This document shows, in pieces, positions 25,854 to 34,001 of a DNA stretch of 64,000 nt (within the stretch, counting starts at the first letter, position 1; each line of letters begins with the position of its first letter). A program made the translations under genes and the position numbers. The DNA is from DASUPK01 sp963774305 (GTDB lineage Bacteria > Actinomycetota > Thermoleophilia > Solirubrobacterales > 70-9). Where the stretch lies: contig CAVZEM010000006.1 in the NCBI GenBank assembly GCA_963774305.1, forward strand, positions 1-64,000, in the 5' to 3' direction. The notes below the pieces were generated by a model. It did not search any database, was not told the DNA's origin, and saw nothing but the letters and a program-made list of their open reading frames with translations.

Positions 25854-26841
25854 CGAGCCGGCTGATCCCGCTCGCGTCGACGAGCGAGTCGCCGACGAGC
25901 AGCCGCGCGAGGAAGGTCGAGGACATCCCGGCGCGGCCCTTGCCCAGGAACTCGACCAGCGACTGCGGCGTGCCGACGCTCACGAGGAGCTCGGCCCCAT
26001 GTTCGTAGGCGATCAGGAGCGCGAGGTCCTGACTGGTCCCCGGAGCCGCGACGATCGAGTGAGGCAGACCGAGTGCGGCAACCCGAGCGGCGCCGGGAGC
26101 CTCGCCACCCGGATAGCCGTGCACGATCAGCTCAGCGCCGCTGCGGAGCGCGGCCTCGGTGGCCGAGTCCATGTCGCCCACGATCAGGTCGGGGACGAGG
26201 CCCCGGTCGATCAGCGCATCCGCCCCGCCGTCGACCGCCACGAGGACCGGATCGCGCCGGTCGACGTAGCCAGTGAGCCTCTCGAGGTCGTGCACGTAGT
26301 CGCCGCCGCGGGCCACGATCAGCGCGTCACGCCCTCTGAACCTCGTGCCGGGCTCGGGCAGCTCGCCCAGCGAGAGAAATCCCTCCGCCTCGTCCCGGAG
26401 ATGGCCGAGCGTGTTCTCGGCGAACTCGCGCAATGCCCGAGCGGCTCGCCGGCGTCCCTGGTCAAGCCGCTCGAGCAGCTCCTCCTCCTCGAGCGAGCGG
26501 CCCTCCGAAGTCAGCTCGCCGCAGGCAACCGCGCCCCCTTCGACCACGACGGTGTCCCCATCGGCGATCCGTTCGAGCAGCCTGGCGTCGACGTCGATCA
26601 GCGGGATCCCGCCCCGCACGAGGATGAGCGGTCCCATGTTCGGATACGCCCCGTCCGCAGACCGGGCAGCGTTGATGACTGCCGCAGGGCGGGCCGTGAT
26701 CAGCTCGTCGGCCGCGACCCGGTCGAGGTTCCGGTGATCGATCACGGCGATGTCCCCGGGGCGCAGCCGCCGAACGAGCTCCTTCGTGCGGCGACCCACC
26801 CGGGCCGTGCCGGTGATCATCGTGGGCGTGGCGATCGCCAT
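25834..26841 (-). CDS. steA: SteA, putative cytokinetic-ring protein
   Basis: 335 aa. N-terminal part TARVGRRTKELVRRLRPGDIAVIDH and DRVAADELITARPAAVINAA are typical of SteA; the second half resembles thiamin pyrophosphokinase catalytic domains (VAVDGGADALID, PDLIVGDMDSA), and a predicted helix sits near the C-terminus (LVEFLGKGRAGMSSTFLARL). In corynebacteria SteA works with SteB and RipA in cell separation. Order recN-steA-x-pyrG matches that group. Coupled to the next gene by overlap. Confidence 0.87.
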   Translation of the reverse strand: MAIATPTMITGTARVGRRTKELVRRLRPGDIAVIDHRNLDRVAADELITARPAAVINAARSADGAYPNMGPLILVRGGIPLIDVDARLLERIADGDTVVVEGGAVACGELTSEGRSLEEEELLERLDQGRRRAARALREFAENTLGHLRDEAEGFLSLGELPEPGTRFRGRDALIVARGGDYVHDLERLTGYVDRRDPVLVAVDGGADALIDRGLVPDLIVGDMDSATEAALRSGAELIVHGYPGGEAPGAARVAALGLPHSIVAAPGTSQDLALLIAYEHGAELLVSVGTPQSLVEFLGKGRAGMSSTFLARLLVGDSLVDASGISRLGASELT

Positions 26842-26871
26842 CGGCCCAGAGCCTATGGATTACCCCGCCGC

Positions 26872-28548
26872 CTACGCGGCGCGCAGCAGTTGCCTGGCGT
26901 GGCGGTCGGCAGCCTCGTCGCCGTCGCTCCCGCCCAACATGCGGACGATCTCGGCGACCAGACCCTCGCCGTCGACCCGCTCCACCCGCGCCCTCGCCTG
27001 GCCGTCGTCGACGCTCTTCTCGATCCGGAAATGCGTCTCGGCCATCGACGCGACCTGAGGCAGATGGGTGATGCAGAGCACCTGGCGCTCCGAGCCCAGG
27101 CTCCGAAGGCGCTCGCCGACGGCCTTGGCGGTGTTGCCGCCGATCCCGGCGTCGATCTCGTCGAAGACGTAGGTCGCGGCTCCGCCGCGCGCACCCTGCC
27201 CCGCCAGGGCGAGCATCACCCGCGAGAGCTCACCGCCAGAGGCCGCGTCCCGCAGCGGCGATACGGGCATCCCGGGGTTGGTCGCGACCTGGAACGCCAC
27301 ACGCTCCTGGCCGAGCGCCCCGAAGCCCTCGGGATATGGCTCTAGACTCACCTCCAGCTTCGCCCCGCTCATCGCGAGCTGGTCCAGCTCGGCGGCCACG
27401 CTCTTCTCCAGCCGGCGCGCGGACTTGGCTCGGACCTCGCTGAGCTTCCCGGCGAGGTCGGTCCGCCTCCGCTGCGCCTTCGTCAGCTCCGACTCGAGCC
27501 GGTCGGTCGCCTCCTCCGCCCCCTCGATCGTCTCGATCTCGGTCCGGCAGTGCTCGGCATGTGCCAACACCGACTCGATCGTGCCGCCGTGCTTCCGCTT
27601 CAGCCGGTCGAGGACGTCGAGGCGCTCGTCGACCTGCTCGAGCCGGCCCGGCTCGGCCTCGATCCCCTCGGCGTAGCCGCGCAGCTCCACCGCGAGCTCC
27701 TGAAGCTCGACGCGAAGTCCCCTCGCAGTCTCGGTCAGCTTGTCGAGCTGCGGATCGACGCCCTCCTGCGCGGCGAGGGCGGCCTCCGCCGAGCCCATCG
27801 CCTCCGACGCGCCTCCGTCGCCGTCGCCGCTCACCGCGGCCAGTGCCTCGGCGGCCGCCCCCCGGAGCGACTCGGCATGGCGCAGCCGCTCGCGCTCGGG
27901 CGCAAGCTCGGCCTCCTCGCCCGGATCGGGCTTCGCGGCCTCGATTTCCTGGAGCTCATAGCGCAGGATGTCGAGGTCCCGCTCCCGCGCACCCTCGCGC
28001 TCGCGGATCCCCGCAAGCTCCCGCTCGATTCGGATCACCTCGCCGTGGGCCTCGCGATACACCCTGCGTCGCTCGAGATGCTCCGCACCGGCGAAGCCGT
28101 CAAGCGTCTCGAGCTGGGCCCCGGACAGAGTCAGCTTGCGGTGTTCGTGCTGGCCGTAGAAGGCGAGTAGGCGCGAGCCCAGGGCCTGCAGCTCCGGCGC
28201 CGGAGCGGAACGTCCCGCCAGGAAGGCGCTGGTCCGGCCGCTCGCGGAGACGCGGCGGCCGATCGCGATCTCGGTGGCGCCCTGCGGCAGCCGCTCGGCG
28301 ATCTCCGCCAGCTCCGGGTCGTCGAGGAGCCCGTCCGGGAGCTCGAAGACCCCCTCGACGTAGGCCTCGCTCGCACCCGGCCGGACGATGTGGGCCCGAG
28401 CCTTCCCGCCCATCAGCAGGTCGAAGGAGTGGGCGAGGATCGTCTTGCCCGCGCCGGTCTCGCCGGTGATCGCGTTCAGGCCCGGCCCGAGCCGCAGCTC
28501 GGCGCGCTCGATCAGGAGCAGGTTCTCGATTCGGAGCTCGAGCAGCAC
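26872..28548 (-). CDS. recN: DNA repair protein RecN
   Basis: 558 aa SMC-like ATPase. Walker A GETGAGKTILAHSFDLLMGG near residue 29, a central coiled coil (~150-350), ABC signature SGGELSRVMLAL near 430 and Walker B YVFDEIDAGIGG near 457. RecN gathers double-strand breaks for recombination. Start is the GTG at 28548; its ribosome-binding purines fall in a hairpin (28548-28571). Coupled gene order with steA is conserved in actinobacteria. Confidence 0.95.
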   Translation of the reverse strand: MLLELRIENLLLIERAELRLGPGLNAITGETGAGKTILAHSFDLLMGGKARAHIVRPGASEAYVEGVFELPDGLLDDPELAEIAERLPQGATEIAIGRRVSASGRTSAFLAGRSAPAPELQALGSRLLAFYGQHEHRKLTLSGAQLETLDGFAGAEHLERRRVYREAHGEVIRIERELAGIREREGARERDLDILRYELQEIEAAKPDPGEEAELAPERERLRHAESLRGAAAEALAAVSGDGDGGASEAMGSAEAALAAQEGVDPQLDKLTETARGLRVELQELAVELRGYAEGIEAEPGRLEQVDERLDVLDRLKRKHGGTIESVLAHAEHCRTEIETIEGAEEATDRLESELTKAQRRRTDLAGKLSEVRAKSARRLEKSVAAELDQLAMSGAKLEVSLEPYPEGFGALGQERVAFQVATNPGMPVSPLRDAASGGELSRVMLALAGQGARGGAATYVFDEIDAGIGGNTAKAVGERLRSLGSERQVLCITHLPQVASMAETHFRIEKSVDDGQARARVERVDGEGLVAEIVRMLGGSDGDEAADRHARQLLRAA

Positions 28549-28571
28549 GTCCCTCTATATAGAGAGGGACG
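28548..28571 (-). promoter_or_regulatory. Hairpin covering the recN ribosome site
   Basis: CGTCCCTCT (28548-28556) pairs perfectly with AGAGGGACG (28563-28571) around a 6-nt AT-rich loop. On the transcribed strand the purine run just before the recN GTG lies in this stem, so it could limit translation or end the MFS transcript. Confidence 0.45.
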
Positions 28572-28579
28572 GGGACGGA

Positions 28580-30115
28580 TCAGCCCCCCGGCGGACCATA
28601 CGGGACGAAGTCGCTCTGCCGCACCAGCGCCAGGACCATGAGCGCCCCGCTGAACAGGATCAGCGCCCCGATCAGGAGGATGTCGTTGAAGGCGTCGGTG
28701 AAGGCGACGCCCGCCACATGGACGGCCTGGTCGTGGAGCTGGGGTGGCGCTTGGCTCGCCGCCTGGGTGCCGCTGGCGGCAACCCCGTCGGCGAACCCGC
28801 TCGGTGCGTGGGGCAGCAGCCTGCCGATCTCGTCAGAGATCTTGCTCTGGAAGACAGCGCCGAGGGCCGCGATCCCGGTCGAGACGCCGGCGATCCGCAT
28901 GGTGTTGTTGATTCCCGAGGCCATGCCGGATCGCGCCGCGGGCACGACCCCGAGGGCGGTCGAGGCGATCGACGGGTTGGAGAGCCCGATGCCGATGCCG
29001 CTGACGATGAACCCGGCGAGCAGGGTCGTCCACTCCGAATCGGGCTTGGCGCCGCGCATCAGGAGCAAACCGACGCCGACCAGCGTCAGCCCGATCGTCA
29101 GCGGCACCCGCGCGGGGACCCTCGCGACCAGGTTGCGGGTGACGAGCGGCACGATGAAGGCGAACAGGGTCAGGGGCAGGAAGCGGACGCCGGCCTGGAG
29201 CGGCGTCATCCCGATCACGCTCTGCATGTAGATCGTGATGTAGAGGAACATCGCGAACATCCCGGCGCCGATCGCGAAGGTGCCGTAGGAGACGCCTGAG
29301 AACGCCGGCTTGCGGAACAGGTTGAGGTCGAACATCGCGTGGTCCTGGCGCCACTCGAAGAGCACGAACGCCACGAGCAGGACGGCCGCGGAGGTCAGCG
29401 CGCCGACGATCAGCCCGCTGCCCCAGCCCTCGGCGTTGCCGCGCAGCAGTCCGAAGATCAGGGCGAAGAGCCCGAGCGAGAAGGTGATCAGGCCCGCCCA
29501 GTCGAGGCGCTTGGCCTCGGGATCGCGCGACTCGCCGGCCTGGGTCTCGGCCAGGATCACTGTGCCGATCCCGATCGGGACGTTGACGAAGAAGATCCAC
29601 TCCCAGCCGAACCCGTCGGTGAGCGCCCCGCCGACCAGCGGCCCGACAGCGACCGCGCCGCCGATCGTCGCGCCCCAGGCGGCGATCGCGGTGCCGCGCT
29701 CTGGGCCCTGGAACTCCTGGGCGATCAGCGCCAGCGAGGTCGCAAACATCGCCGCGCCGCCGATCCCCTGCAGGCCCCGCGCGAGATGGAGGAAGGTCGC
29801 GCTGGTCGCCAGCCCGCAGAGCAGCGACGCGAGCGTGAACACTCCGACGCCGATCACGAACAGACGCCGTCGCCCGAAGCGGTCGGCGAGCGTTCCCATG
29901 GTTAGCGTGAAGGCCGAGAGCAGCAGGGTGTAGGCGTCCACGACCCATTGCAGCCCGGTGAGGTCGGTGTGCAGGTCCTGCTGGATCTTGGGCAGCGCGA
30001 CGTTGACGACGGTGATGTCGAGCAGCAACATGAACGTCGCCAGGCAAACCGCGAGCAGACTCCACCACTTCCGCGCCATCCAAGCTGGAGTCTCCCAAAT
30101 GGGCTTCGTCGCCAA
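28580..30115 (-). CDS. MFS drug exporter, DHA2 (EmrB/QacA) family
   Basis: 511 aa, 14 predicted helices. LLDITVVNVALPKIQQDL in helix 1, GxLADRFGRRRLF after helix 2, LARGLQGIGGAAMFA in helix 4 and GPLVGGALTDGFGWEW in helix 5 are classic DHA2 motifs. Proton-driven export of drugs or lipids is likely; substrate unknown. It is inserted between nadK and recN, which are normally adjacent in actinobacteria, and no regulator is next to it. Confidence 0.9.
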   Translation of the reverse strand: MATKPIWETPAWMARKWWSLLAVCLATFMLLLDITVVNVALPKIQQDLHTDLTGLQWVVDAYTLLLSAFTLTMGTLADRFGRRRLFVIGVGVFTLASLLCGLATSATFLHLARGLQGIGGAAMFATSLALIAQEFQGPERGTAIAAWGATIGGAVAVGPLVGGALTDGFGWEWIFFVNVPIGIGTVILAETQAGESRDPEAKRLDWAGLITFSLGLFALIFGLLRGNAEGWGSGLIVGALTSAAVLLVAFVLFEWRQDHAMFDLNLFRKPAFSGVSYGTFAIGAGMFAMFLYITIYMQSVIGMTPLQAGVRFLPLTLFAFIVPLVTRNLVARVPARVPLTIGLTLVGVGLLLMRGAKPDSEWTTLLAGFIVSGIGIGLSNPSIASTALGVVPAARSGMASGINNTMRIAGVSTGIAALGAVFQSKISDEIGRLLPHAPSGFADGVAASGTQAASQAPPQLHDQAVHVAGVAFTDAFNDILLIGALILFSGALMVLALVRQSDFVPYGPPGG

Positions 30116-30133
30116 ACGCCGCTTGGTGGGCCG

Positions 30134-30973
30134 CTAGGCGAGCTTCCCGAACTTCTCGCGGATCCGCCGGTAGAAGTTCGTGCCCGGCAGCTGAGCCAGG
30201 CAGCTGACCGACTCCTGGAAGCGGATCTGGAGCTCGTCGCCTGGGGCCAGCTCCCCCGCCGCCTCGCCGTCGAGCGAGATCTCGACGGGCTCGCGCCCCG
30301 CCGCGTTGCGAACCTGGAGCGCGTCGTCGGGCGCCACGACCAATGCGCGAGCGGCAAGGGTGTGCGGAGCGATGAAGCTGACCACGTACCCCTTCACGCC
30401 CCACGCCAGGATCGGCCCGGCGTTGGCGAGGTTGTAGCCCGTCGACCCGGCGGGCGTCGCGGCCACCAGCCCGTCGCAGCGGACGCTCCCCACTTCCTCG
30501 TCGCCGATCGCGTACGAGAGCTCTGCCACGCGTCCGTGGGGTCGCCTGACGAAGCTGACGTCGTTGAGCGCCACGGGCATCTCCACCGGCAGGTCGACGC
30601 TGAGCGCGGGCAGGTCCATAGCCTCGAAGTCGCCGCTGAAGGCGCGCCGCAGGCCTGTCTCGAGATCCTCGCGCTCGACCGCCGCGAGGAAGCCGACCGT
30701 CCCGAAGTTGATGCCGAAGACCGGCACCCCGGTCTCGGCGAAGCGGCGCAGCGCGTAGAGGATGCTCCCGTCGCCGCCCAGGACGATGCAGACGTCCGGC
30801 CGCTCCCCGTCCTCGACCCGGATGATGCCCTCGGCGAAGCGGCCGTGCTTGTCATGCTCGTCGGGCGTGCAGACCAGCTCGACCCCGGCCTCCTTCGCCG
30901 CCTTCGCGGTGGCGACGACCGCTTCCGAGGCGGCCTCGGGATGGGTGTGGGTGATCAGCATCGCTCGGGTCAT
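30134..30973 (-). CDS. nadK: NAD kinase
   Basis: 279 aa from ATG 30973. CIVLGGDGSILYALRRFAE (GGDG nucleotide site) near residue 62, FGINFGTVGFLAAVE near 86, and DGLVAATPAGSTGYNLANAG (TPTGSTAY-like) near 168. Phosphorylates NAD to NADP. The start overlaps the tlyA stop by 4 bp (ATGA). The very long open frame that continues upstream to 31840 is a shadow of tlyA. Confidence 0.94.
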   Translation of the reverse strand: MTRAMLITHTHPEAASEAVVATAKAAKEAGVELVCTPDEHDKHGRFAEGIIRVEDGERPDVCIVLGGDGSILYALRRFAETGVPVFGINFGTVGFLAAVEREDLETGLRRAFSGDFEAMDLPALSVDLPVEMPVALNDVSFVRRPHGRVAELSYAIGDEEVGSVRCDGLVAATPAGSTGYNLANAGPILAWGVKGYVVSFIAPHTLAARALVVAPDDALQVRNAAGREPVEISLDGEAAGELAPGDELQIRFQESVSCLAQLPGTNFYRRIREKFGKLA

Positions 30974-31752
30974 GGCTCCACCTTCTGCAGGGCGGCGTCG
31001 AGATCGACCGGCTCGCCGCTCCGCGACGCCCAGATGAATGTCTCGCGATTCCCCTTGGGACCGGGTAGTCCCGATGAGGCGAGTCCGCGCACGACCAGAT
31101 TCTCCTGCTCGACGGACTCCGCGACCTTGCGGATCGCCTCGCGACGGTCGGCGGCGTCCCTGACGACGCCGCCCTTCCCGACCTTCTCCTTGCCGAGCTC
31201 GAACTGGGGCTTGACCAGCCCGAGCAGGTCGAACTCGTCGGCCGCCGTGGCGACGATCGGCGCGATCAGCATCGCCAGCGAGATGAAGGAGACGTCCACC
31301 GTGATCAGGTCGGGCCGAAAGGGCAGGTACGAGTCTCCCAGGGCGCGGGCGTTCAGCCTCTCCAGCACCAGGACGCGCGAGTCCTGTCGCAGCCGCCAGT
31401 CGAGCTGCCCGTAGCCGACGTCGACCGCGATCACCGCCACGGCGCCACGCTGGAGCAGGCAATCGGTGAACCCGCCGGTCGACGCGCCGACGTCCAGGCA
31501 GCGGCGCCCCTCGACCTCGACCGGGAGCTCGGAGAGGGCGTTCTTCAGCTTGATGCCGCCTCGCGAGACGAACTCCTCGCCCTCCTCCACCACCAGCTCG
31601 GCTTTCTCGTCGACCAGCTCGCTCGGCTTCTCCACGGACGCTCCATCCCACCCGAGCCGCACCCGGCCCGCACGCACGCACGCCGCGGCGGCGGTACGCG
31701 AAGGCGCCAGCCCGCGCTCGGCGAGCAGGGTGTCGGCGCGGCGACGGGGCAT
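30970..31752 (-). CDS. tlyA: TlyA rRNA 2'-O-methyltransferase
   Basis: 260 aa from ATG 31752. N-terminal S4 RNA-binding domain (RADTLLAERGLAPSRTAAA, VRAGRVRL) and FtsJ-like methyltransferase with LDVGASTGGFTDCLLQRGA near residue 85 and DVSFISLAML near 155, FDLLGLVKPQFE near 180. TlyA methylates 16S and 23S rRNA and affects capreomycin sensitivity. It heads the tlyA-nadK run. An in-frame upstream start adds an unrelated leader and is rejected. Confidence 0.92.
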   Translation of the reverse strand: MPRRRADTLLAERGLAPSRTAAAACVRAGRVRLGWDGASVEKPSELVDEKAELVVEEGEEFVSRGGIKLKNALSELPVEVEGRRCLDVGASTGGFTDCLLQRGAVAVIAVDVGYGQLDWRLRQDSRVLVLERLNARALGDSYLPFRPDLITVDVSFISLAMLIAPIVATAADEFDLLGLVKPQFELGKEKVGKGGVVRDAADRREAIRKVAESVEQENLVVRGLASSGLPGPKGNRETFIWASRSGEPVDLDAALQKVEP

Positions 31753-31810
31753 GCGCCAACCGTACCTGGGCGGGGTTCGGCTGAGCGGGAGGGCGATGCC
31801 ACGCACGACG

Positions 31811-31826
31811 TGTGACCGCGCTCACA
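31811..31826. promoter_or_regulatory. CRP/Crp-like palindrome
   Basis: TGTGA-CCGCGC-TCACA is an exact match to the TGTGA-N6-TCACA consensus of CRP and actinobacterial Crp-type regulators. It lies 58 bp upstream of tlyA and 26 bp upstream of the first possible start of the divergent membrane gene, so it could act on either. No crp gene is in the window. Confidence 0.45.
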
Positions 31827-31863
31827 CACGAATCGCACATACGTTCGTATCGTGGTTCTCGCG

Positions 31864-32226
31864 ATGACTCTGTTCAGGGCAATCCCGATCCACGTGCACG
31901 CCGCCCTCGAGGTGGCCGCCGCCCCCGTTCTGATGGTGGCGCCCTTCGCGCTCGGCTTCACGCCCCTCGCGGGCGCCCTGAGCATCGCTCTCGGTGTTCT
32001 CCTGCTCGGGCTCGCCACCTCGGTCTACGGCGACACGCAGCGCGGGAACGTGCCGCTGAGCGCCCACGCGGGACTCGACTACGCGCTGGCCACCGCCACC
32101 ATCGTGGCCGGGGTCGTGGCGGGGATCGCCGGCGACTACGTCGCAACAGTCTTTTTGGTCGGATTCGGCGCCGCGCATATGGCGCTGACCGCTTCAACGC
32201 GGTTCAGTCGTCCGCTCGGTGCCTGA
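31864..32226 (+). CDS. Four-helix membrane protein, unknown
   Basis: 120 aa from ATG 31864 (a GTG at 31852 adds four residues). Four hydrophobic segments: VHAALEVAAAPVLMVAPFAL, AGALSIALGVLLLGLATSVYG, AGLDYALATATIVAGVVAGIAG and VFLVGFGAAHMALTA. The first and third share a similar register, as in small repeat membrane proteins. A Crp-like site lies upstream. The left repeat of the mobile element and a terminator lie 32-86 bp after its stop, so the element inserted in its 3' untranslated region. Confidence 0.65.
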   Translation: MTLFRAIPIHVHAALEVAAAPVLMVAPFALGFTPLAGALSIALGVLLLGLATSVYGDTQRGNVPLSAHAGLDYALATATIVAGVVAGIAGDYVATVFLVGFGAAHMALTASTRFSRPLGA

Positions 32227-32257
32227 TACCGGCTACCTCCCACAGACAACACACATA

Positions 32258-32279
32258 TCTCTCCTCCCTGTAGTACCCC
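32258..32279 (+). repeat. Left attachment repeat (attL core)
   Basis: 22-bp sequence starting TCTCTCCTCCCTG and ending TAGTACCCC, identical to 38687-38708. Each copy is followed directly by a different terminator hairpin on the plus strand. Confidence 0.75.
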
Positions 32280-32312
32280 AGAGAACCCGGCTTCGGCCGG
32301 GTTCTCTTTTTT
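32280..32312 (+). terminator. Rho-independent terminator at left end
   Basis: AGAGAACCCGGC and GCCGGGTTCTCT (12-bp perfect stem) with a TTCG loop and a T run. It can end the transcript of the 31864 gene; if the element boundaries are right, it came with the element and replaced the original host terminator now at 38710. Confidence 0.9.
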
Positions 32313-32372
32313 GGCGGTTTTGCAGGTAATTCACGCCTAGCGGACGGCGACTCACCTGCTCCAGGGGCGCTC

Positions 32373-32395
32373 GTGCCAGAGTCGGTGCCAGAGTC
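32373..32395 (+). repeat. Arm-like repeats, left end
   Basis: GTGCCAGAGTC at 32373-32383 and 32385-32395, two direct copies 12 bp apart, between the integrase stop and the left core. The same 11-mer is present at 38583-38615. Confidence 0.65.
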
Positions 32396-32401
32396 AGACA
32401 C

Positions 32402-33600
32402 TTACGCTGCATCCTCCGGGGCCTCAACTGCTGCCTCGGCCGGCTCCGCCGTCGCGTCGAGCAGGTACGCATCCATCCGCGCGCGGACCTCGTCATGGGA
32501 GCCCGGCAGCAGGTGCCCGTAGGTGTCGAAGGTCGTCTGGATCTTCGAATGCCCCATGAACTCCTGTATCGCCTTCGCGTTCGCACCCGAGTCGATCAAG
32601 AGCGAGGCGAAGGTGTGCCGCGCCTCGTGCAGCGTGATCGGCTCGAGCTCCGCCGCCGCCCAGCACTCCTGGGCGTGGTTGTCGAGGCTCGAGGCACGAA
32701 CGGGTCTACCGCGGTTCGGCCGAACACCAGCTCCTCCCCGGTACGGGCGGTGCGGAGCAGGTGCTCGTCCAGGTGGTCTCGCAGAACCGCGAGCAGCGGG
32801 ATCGTCCGCCGGCTCGCCTCGGACTTCGGCTCGATCGCCCCCTCCTCCTGGTCCCAGCCGAACTCGACGTGGATCAGGCTGGCGCCCAGGTCGACGTCGC
32901 AGACCCGGAGCGCCTGCAGCTCCCCGCGGCGCAGCCCCGCGTAGAAGGCCGCCGCCCACAGGGGCTGCTCCTCCTCGCGAAGCGGCGCGATCAGTCGCGC
33001 GGCCTCGGCGGCCGAGGCGATCCGTTTCGCCCGCGCGCGGCCCTGGGCCGGAAGGTCGATCCGCGTCGCCGGGTTGTGCGCGATCAGGTCACGGTCGATC
33101 AGGCGCCGATAGAGGGCCTGAATTGGATTGAGCACGTTGCTCACGCTCCCCGGAGCGAGCCCGGACGCGAGCAGCTCGTCGGCCAGCGATTGCACGTCCG
33201 CTCGTCGCACGTCGACGACCTTGAGCCGGCCCAGGCCGGACGCATCGATGTGATTGACCAAGGCTCGCTCGTAGGAGCGGCAGGTGTTCGGCTTGTATCG
33301 CCCCCGATTCTTCGGCCTCACCGTGCCGGCCTTCATCCCCTCGACGAACTCGCGCAGCGCGACGGCAAGCGTCCGGGTGTCCCGGCGGACCGCGCTGATC
33401 GCACCGCGCTGCGCCGCAGCCAAAGCGTCGGCCCGCCATGACTTCGCCTCTGCCTCGCGCTGGAAGGTCTTGCTGACCGACTTTCCCTCGCGCGCCAGGT
33501 ACACCCACGCCTCCCAGCCAGCGTTGCAGTCGCATCGGCCTCCGTCGCGCGAGCGGCAACCTCTGGAGTGTCGCCTTCTGATCCCGGTCGCCCGCGCCAT
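32402..33600 (-). pseudogene. Tyrosine integrase, frameshifted
   Basis: About 399 residues over two frames. N-terminal part (33600 down to ~32700): a Cys-rich start (GGRCDCNAGWEAWVYLAREG) typical of actinobacterial phage-type integrases, core-binding domain, then YAGLRRGELQALRVCD (catalytic Arg). Near 32695 the frame shifts, and the second frame supplies LHEARHTFASLLIDSG (HxxR) and MGHSKIQTTFDTYGHLL (His and Tyr). One base lost or gained restores a normal integrase. So it is either inactivated or contains a sequencing error. It lies next to the left core, facing it, as integrases usually do. Confidence 0.85.
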
Positions 33601-33635
33601 CAGCTCTCCATCTTGACGACCCTACCGGCAGCCAA

Positions 33636-33890
33636 TCAGCGCACGGACGGTGTCGAGCTCCCTACTCCCGCCCCGATCGACAGCTCGGCGTTCGCGATCA
33701 TCCACCGCTCCAGCTCGGCGACCGGAACCAGCACCTTCCTCCCCCGTCGGATCAGCTGCAGCTCGGGACGAACGTGCTCGCTGAAGAAGTCCTCTCCCAC
33801 CCCGATCGCCGCAGCCGCCTCCGAAGGCGTCAGGGCCAGACGAGGAATACTGGTCGACAGCTTCTTGCTCACCGCCCCGCTCCCGTCCAA
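33636..33890 (-). CDS. Excisionase-like helix-turn-helix protein
   Basis: 84 aa, or 78 aa from the GTG at 33872. LALTPSEAAAAIGVGEDFFS is a winged-helix/MerR-like helix-turn-helix of the excisionase family; the wing reads LQLIRRGRKVLVPVAELERW. Such proteins bend attachment-site DNA and direct excision, or act as small regulators. It sits 35 bp upstream of the integrase on the same strand, the usual xis-int arrangement, with a promoter candidate at 33915-33942. Confidence 0.8.
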   Translation of the reverse strand: MDGSGAVSKKLSTSIPRLALTPSEAAAAIGVGEDFFSEHVRPELQLIRRGRKVLVPVAELERWMIANAELSIGAGVGSSTPSVR

Positions 33891-33914
33891 GATCGCGCCC
33901 CCGACCTGGCCGCG

Positions 33915-33942
33915 ACGATAGCGGCGGCGGCGCGTCCGTCAA
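33915..33942 (-). promoter_or_regulatory. Promoter candidate for xis-int
   Basis: On the minus strand TTGACG (33942-33937), 16-bp spacer, TATCGT (33920-33915), reading toward the excisionase gene. The -35 is a 5/6 match to consensus. Confidence 0.5.
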
Positions 33943-33970
33943 CCCCCGCAGGGGGTCGGGCCGAAGGCCC

Positions 33971-34001
33971 TTGACGGAGCGCGCCTGGCCGCCGCTAGGC
34001 T
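33971..34001 (+). promoter_or_regulatory. Divergent promoter-like copy
   Basis: TTGACG (33971-33976), 19-bp spacer, TAGGCT (33996-34001). Its sequence mirrors the minus-strand promoter (shared TTGACGGA and GCCGCCGCTA), so the two form a long imperfect inverted repeat. It points into a region with no credible ORF; the spacer is long for sigma-70 promoters. Confidence 0.35.

Noticed and set aside
30134..31840. 568-aa frame joining nadK with an upstream extension
   Set aside because: The upstream part is an alternative frame of tlyA; nadK has a good start at 30973 coupled to the tlyA stop.
32233..32256. Minus-strand mini frame MCVVCGR after GGAGGAG, a possible Cys leader peptide
   Set aside because: No gene follows on that strand before the end of tlyA's divergent partner, and the purine-rich site is part of the 22-bp repeat.
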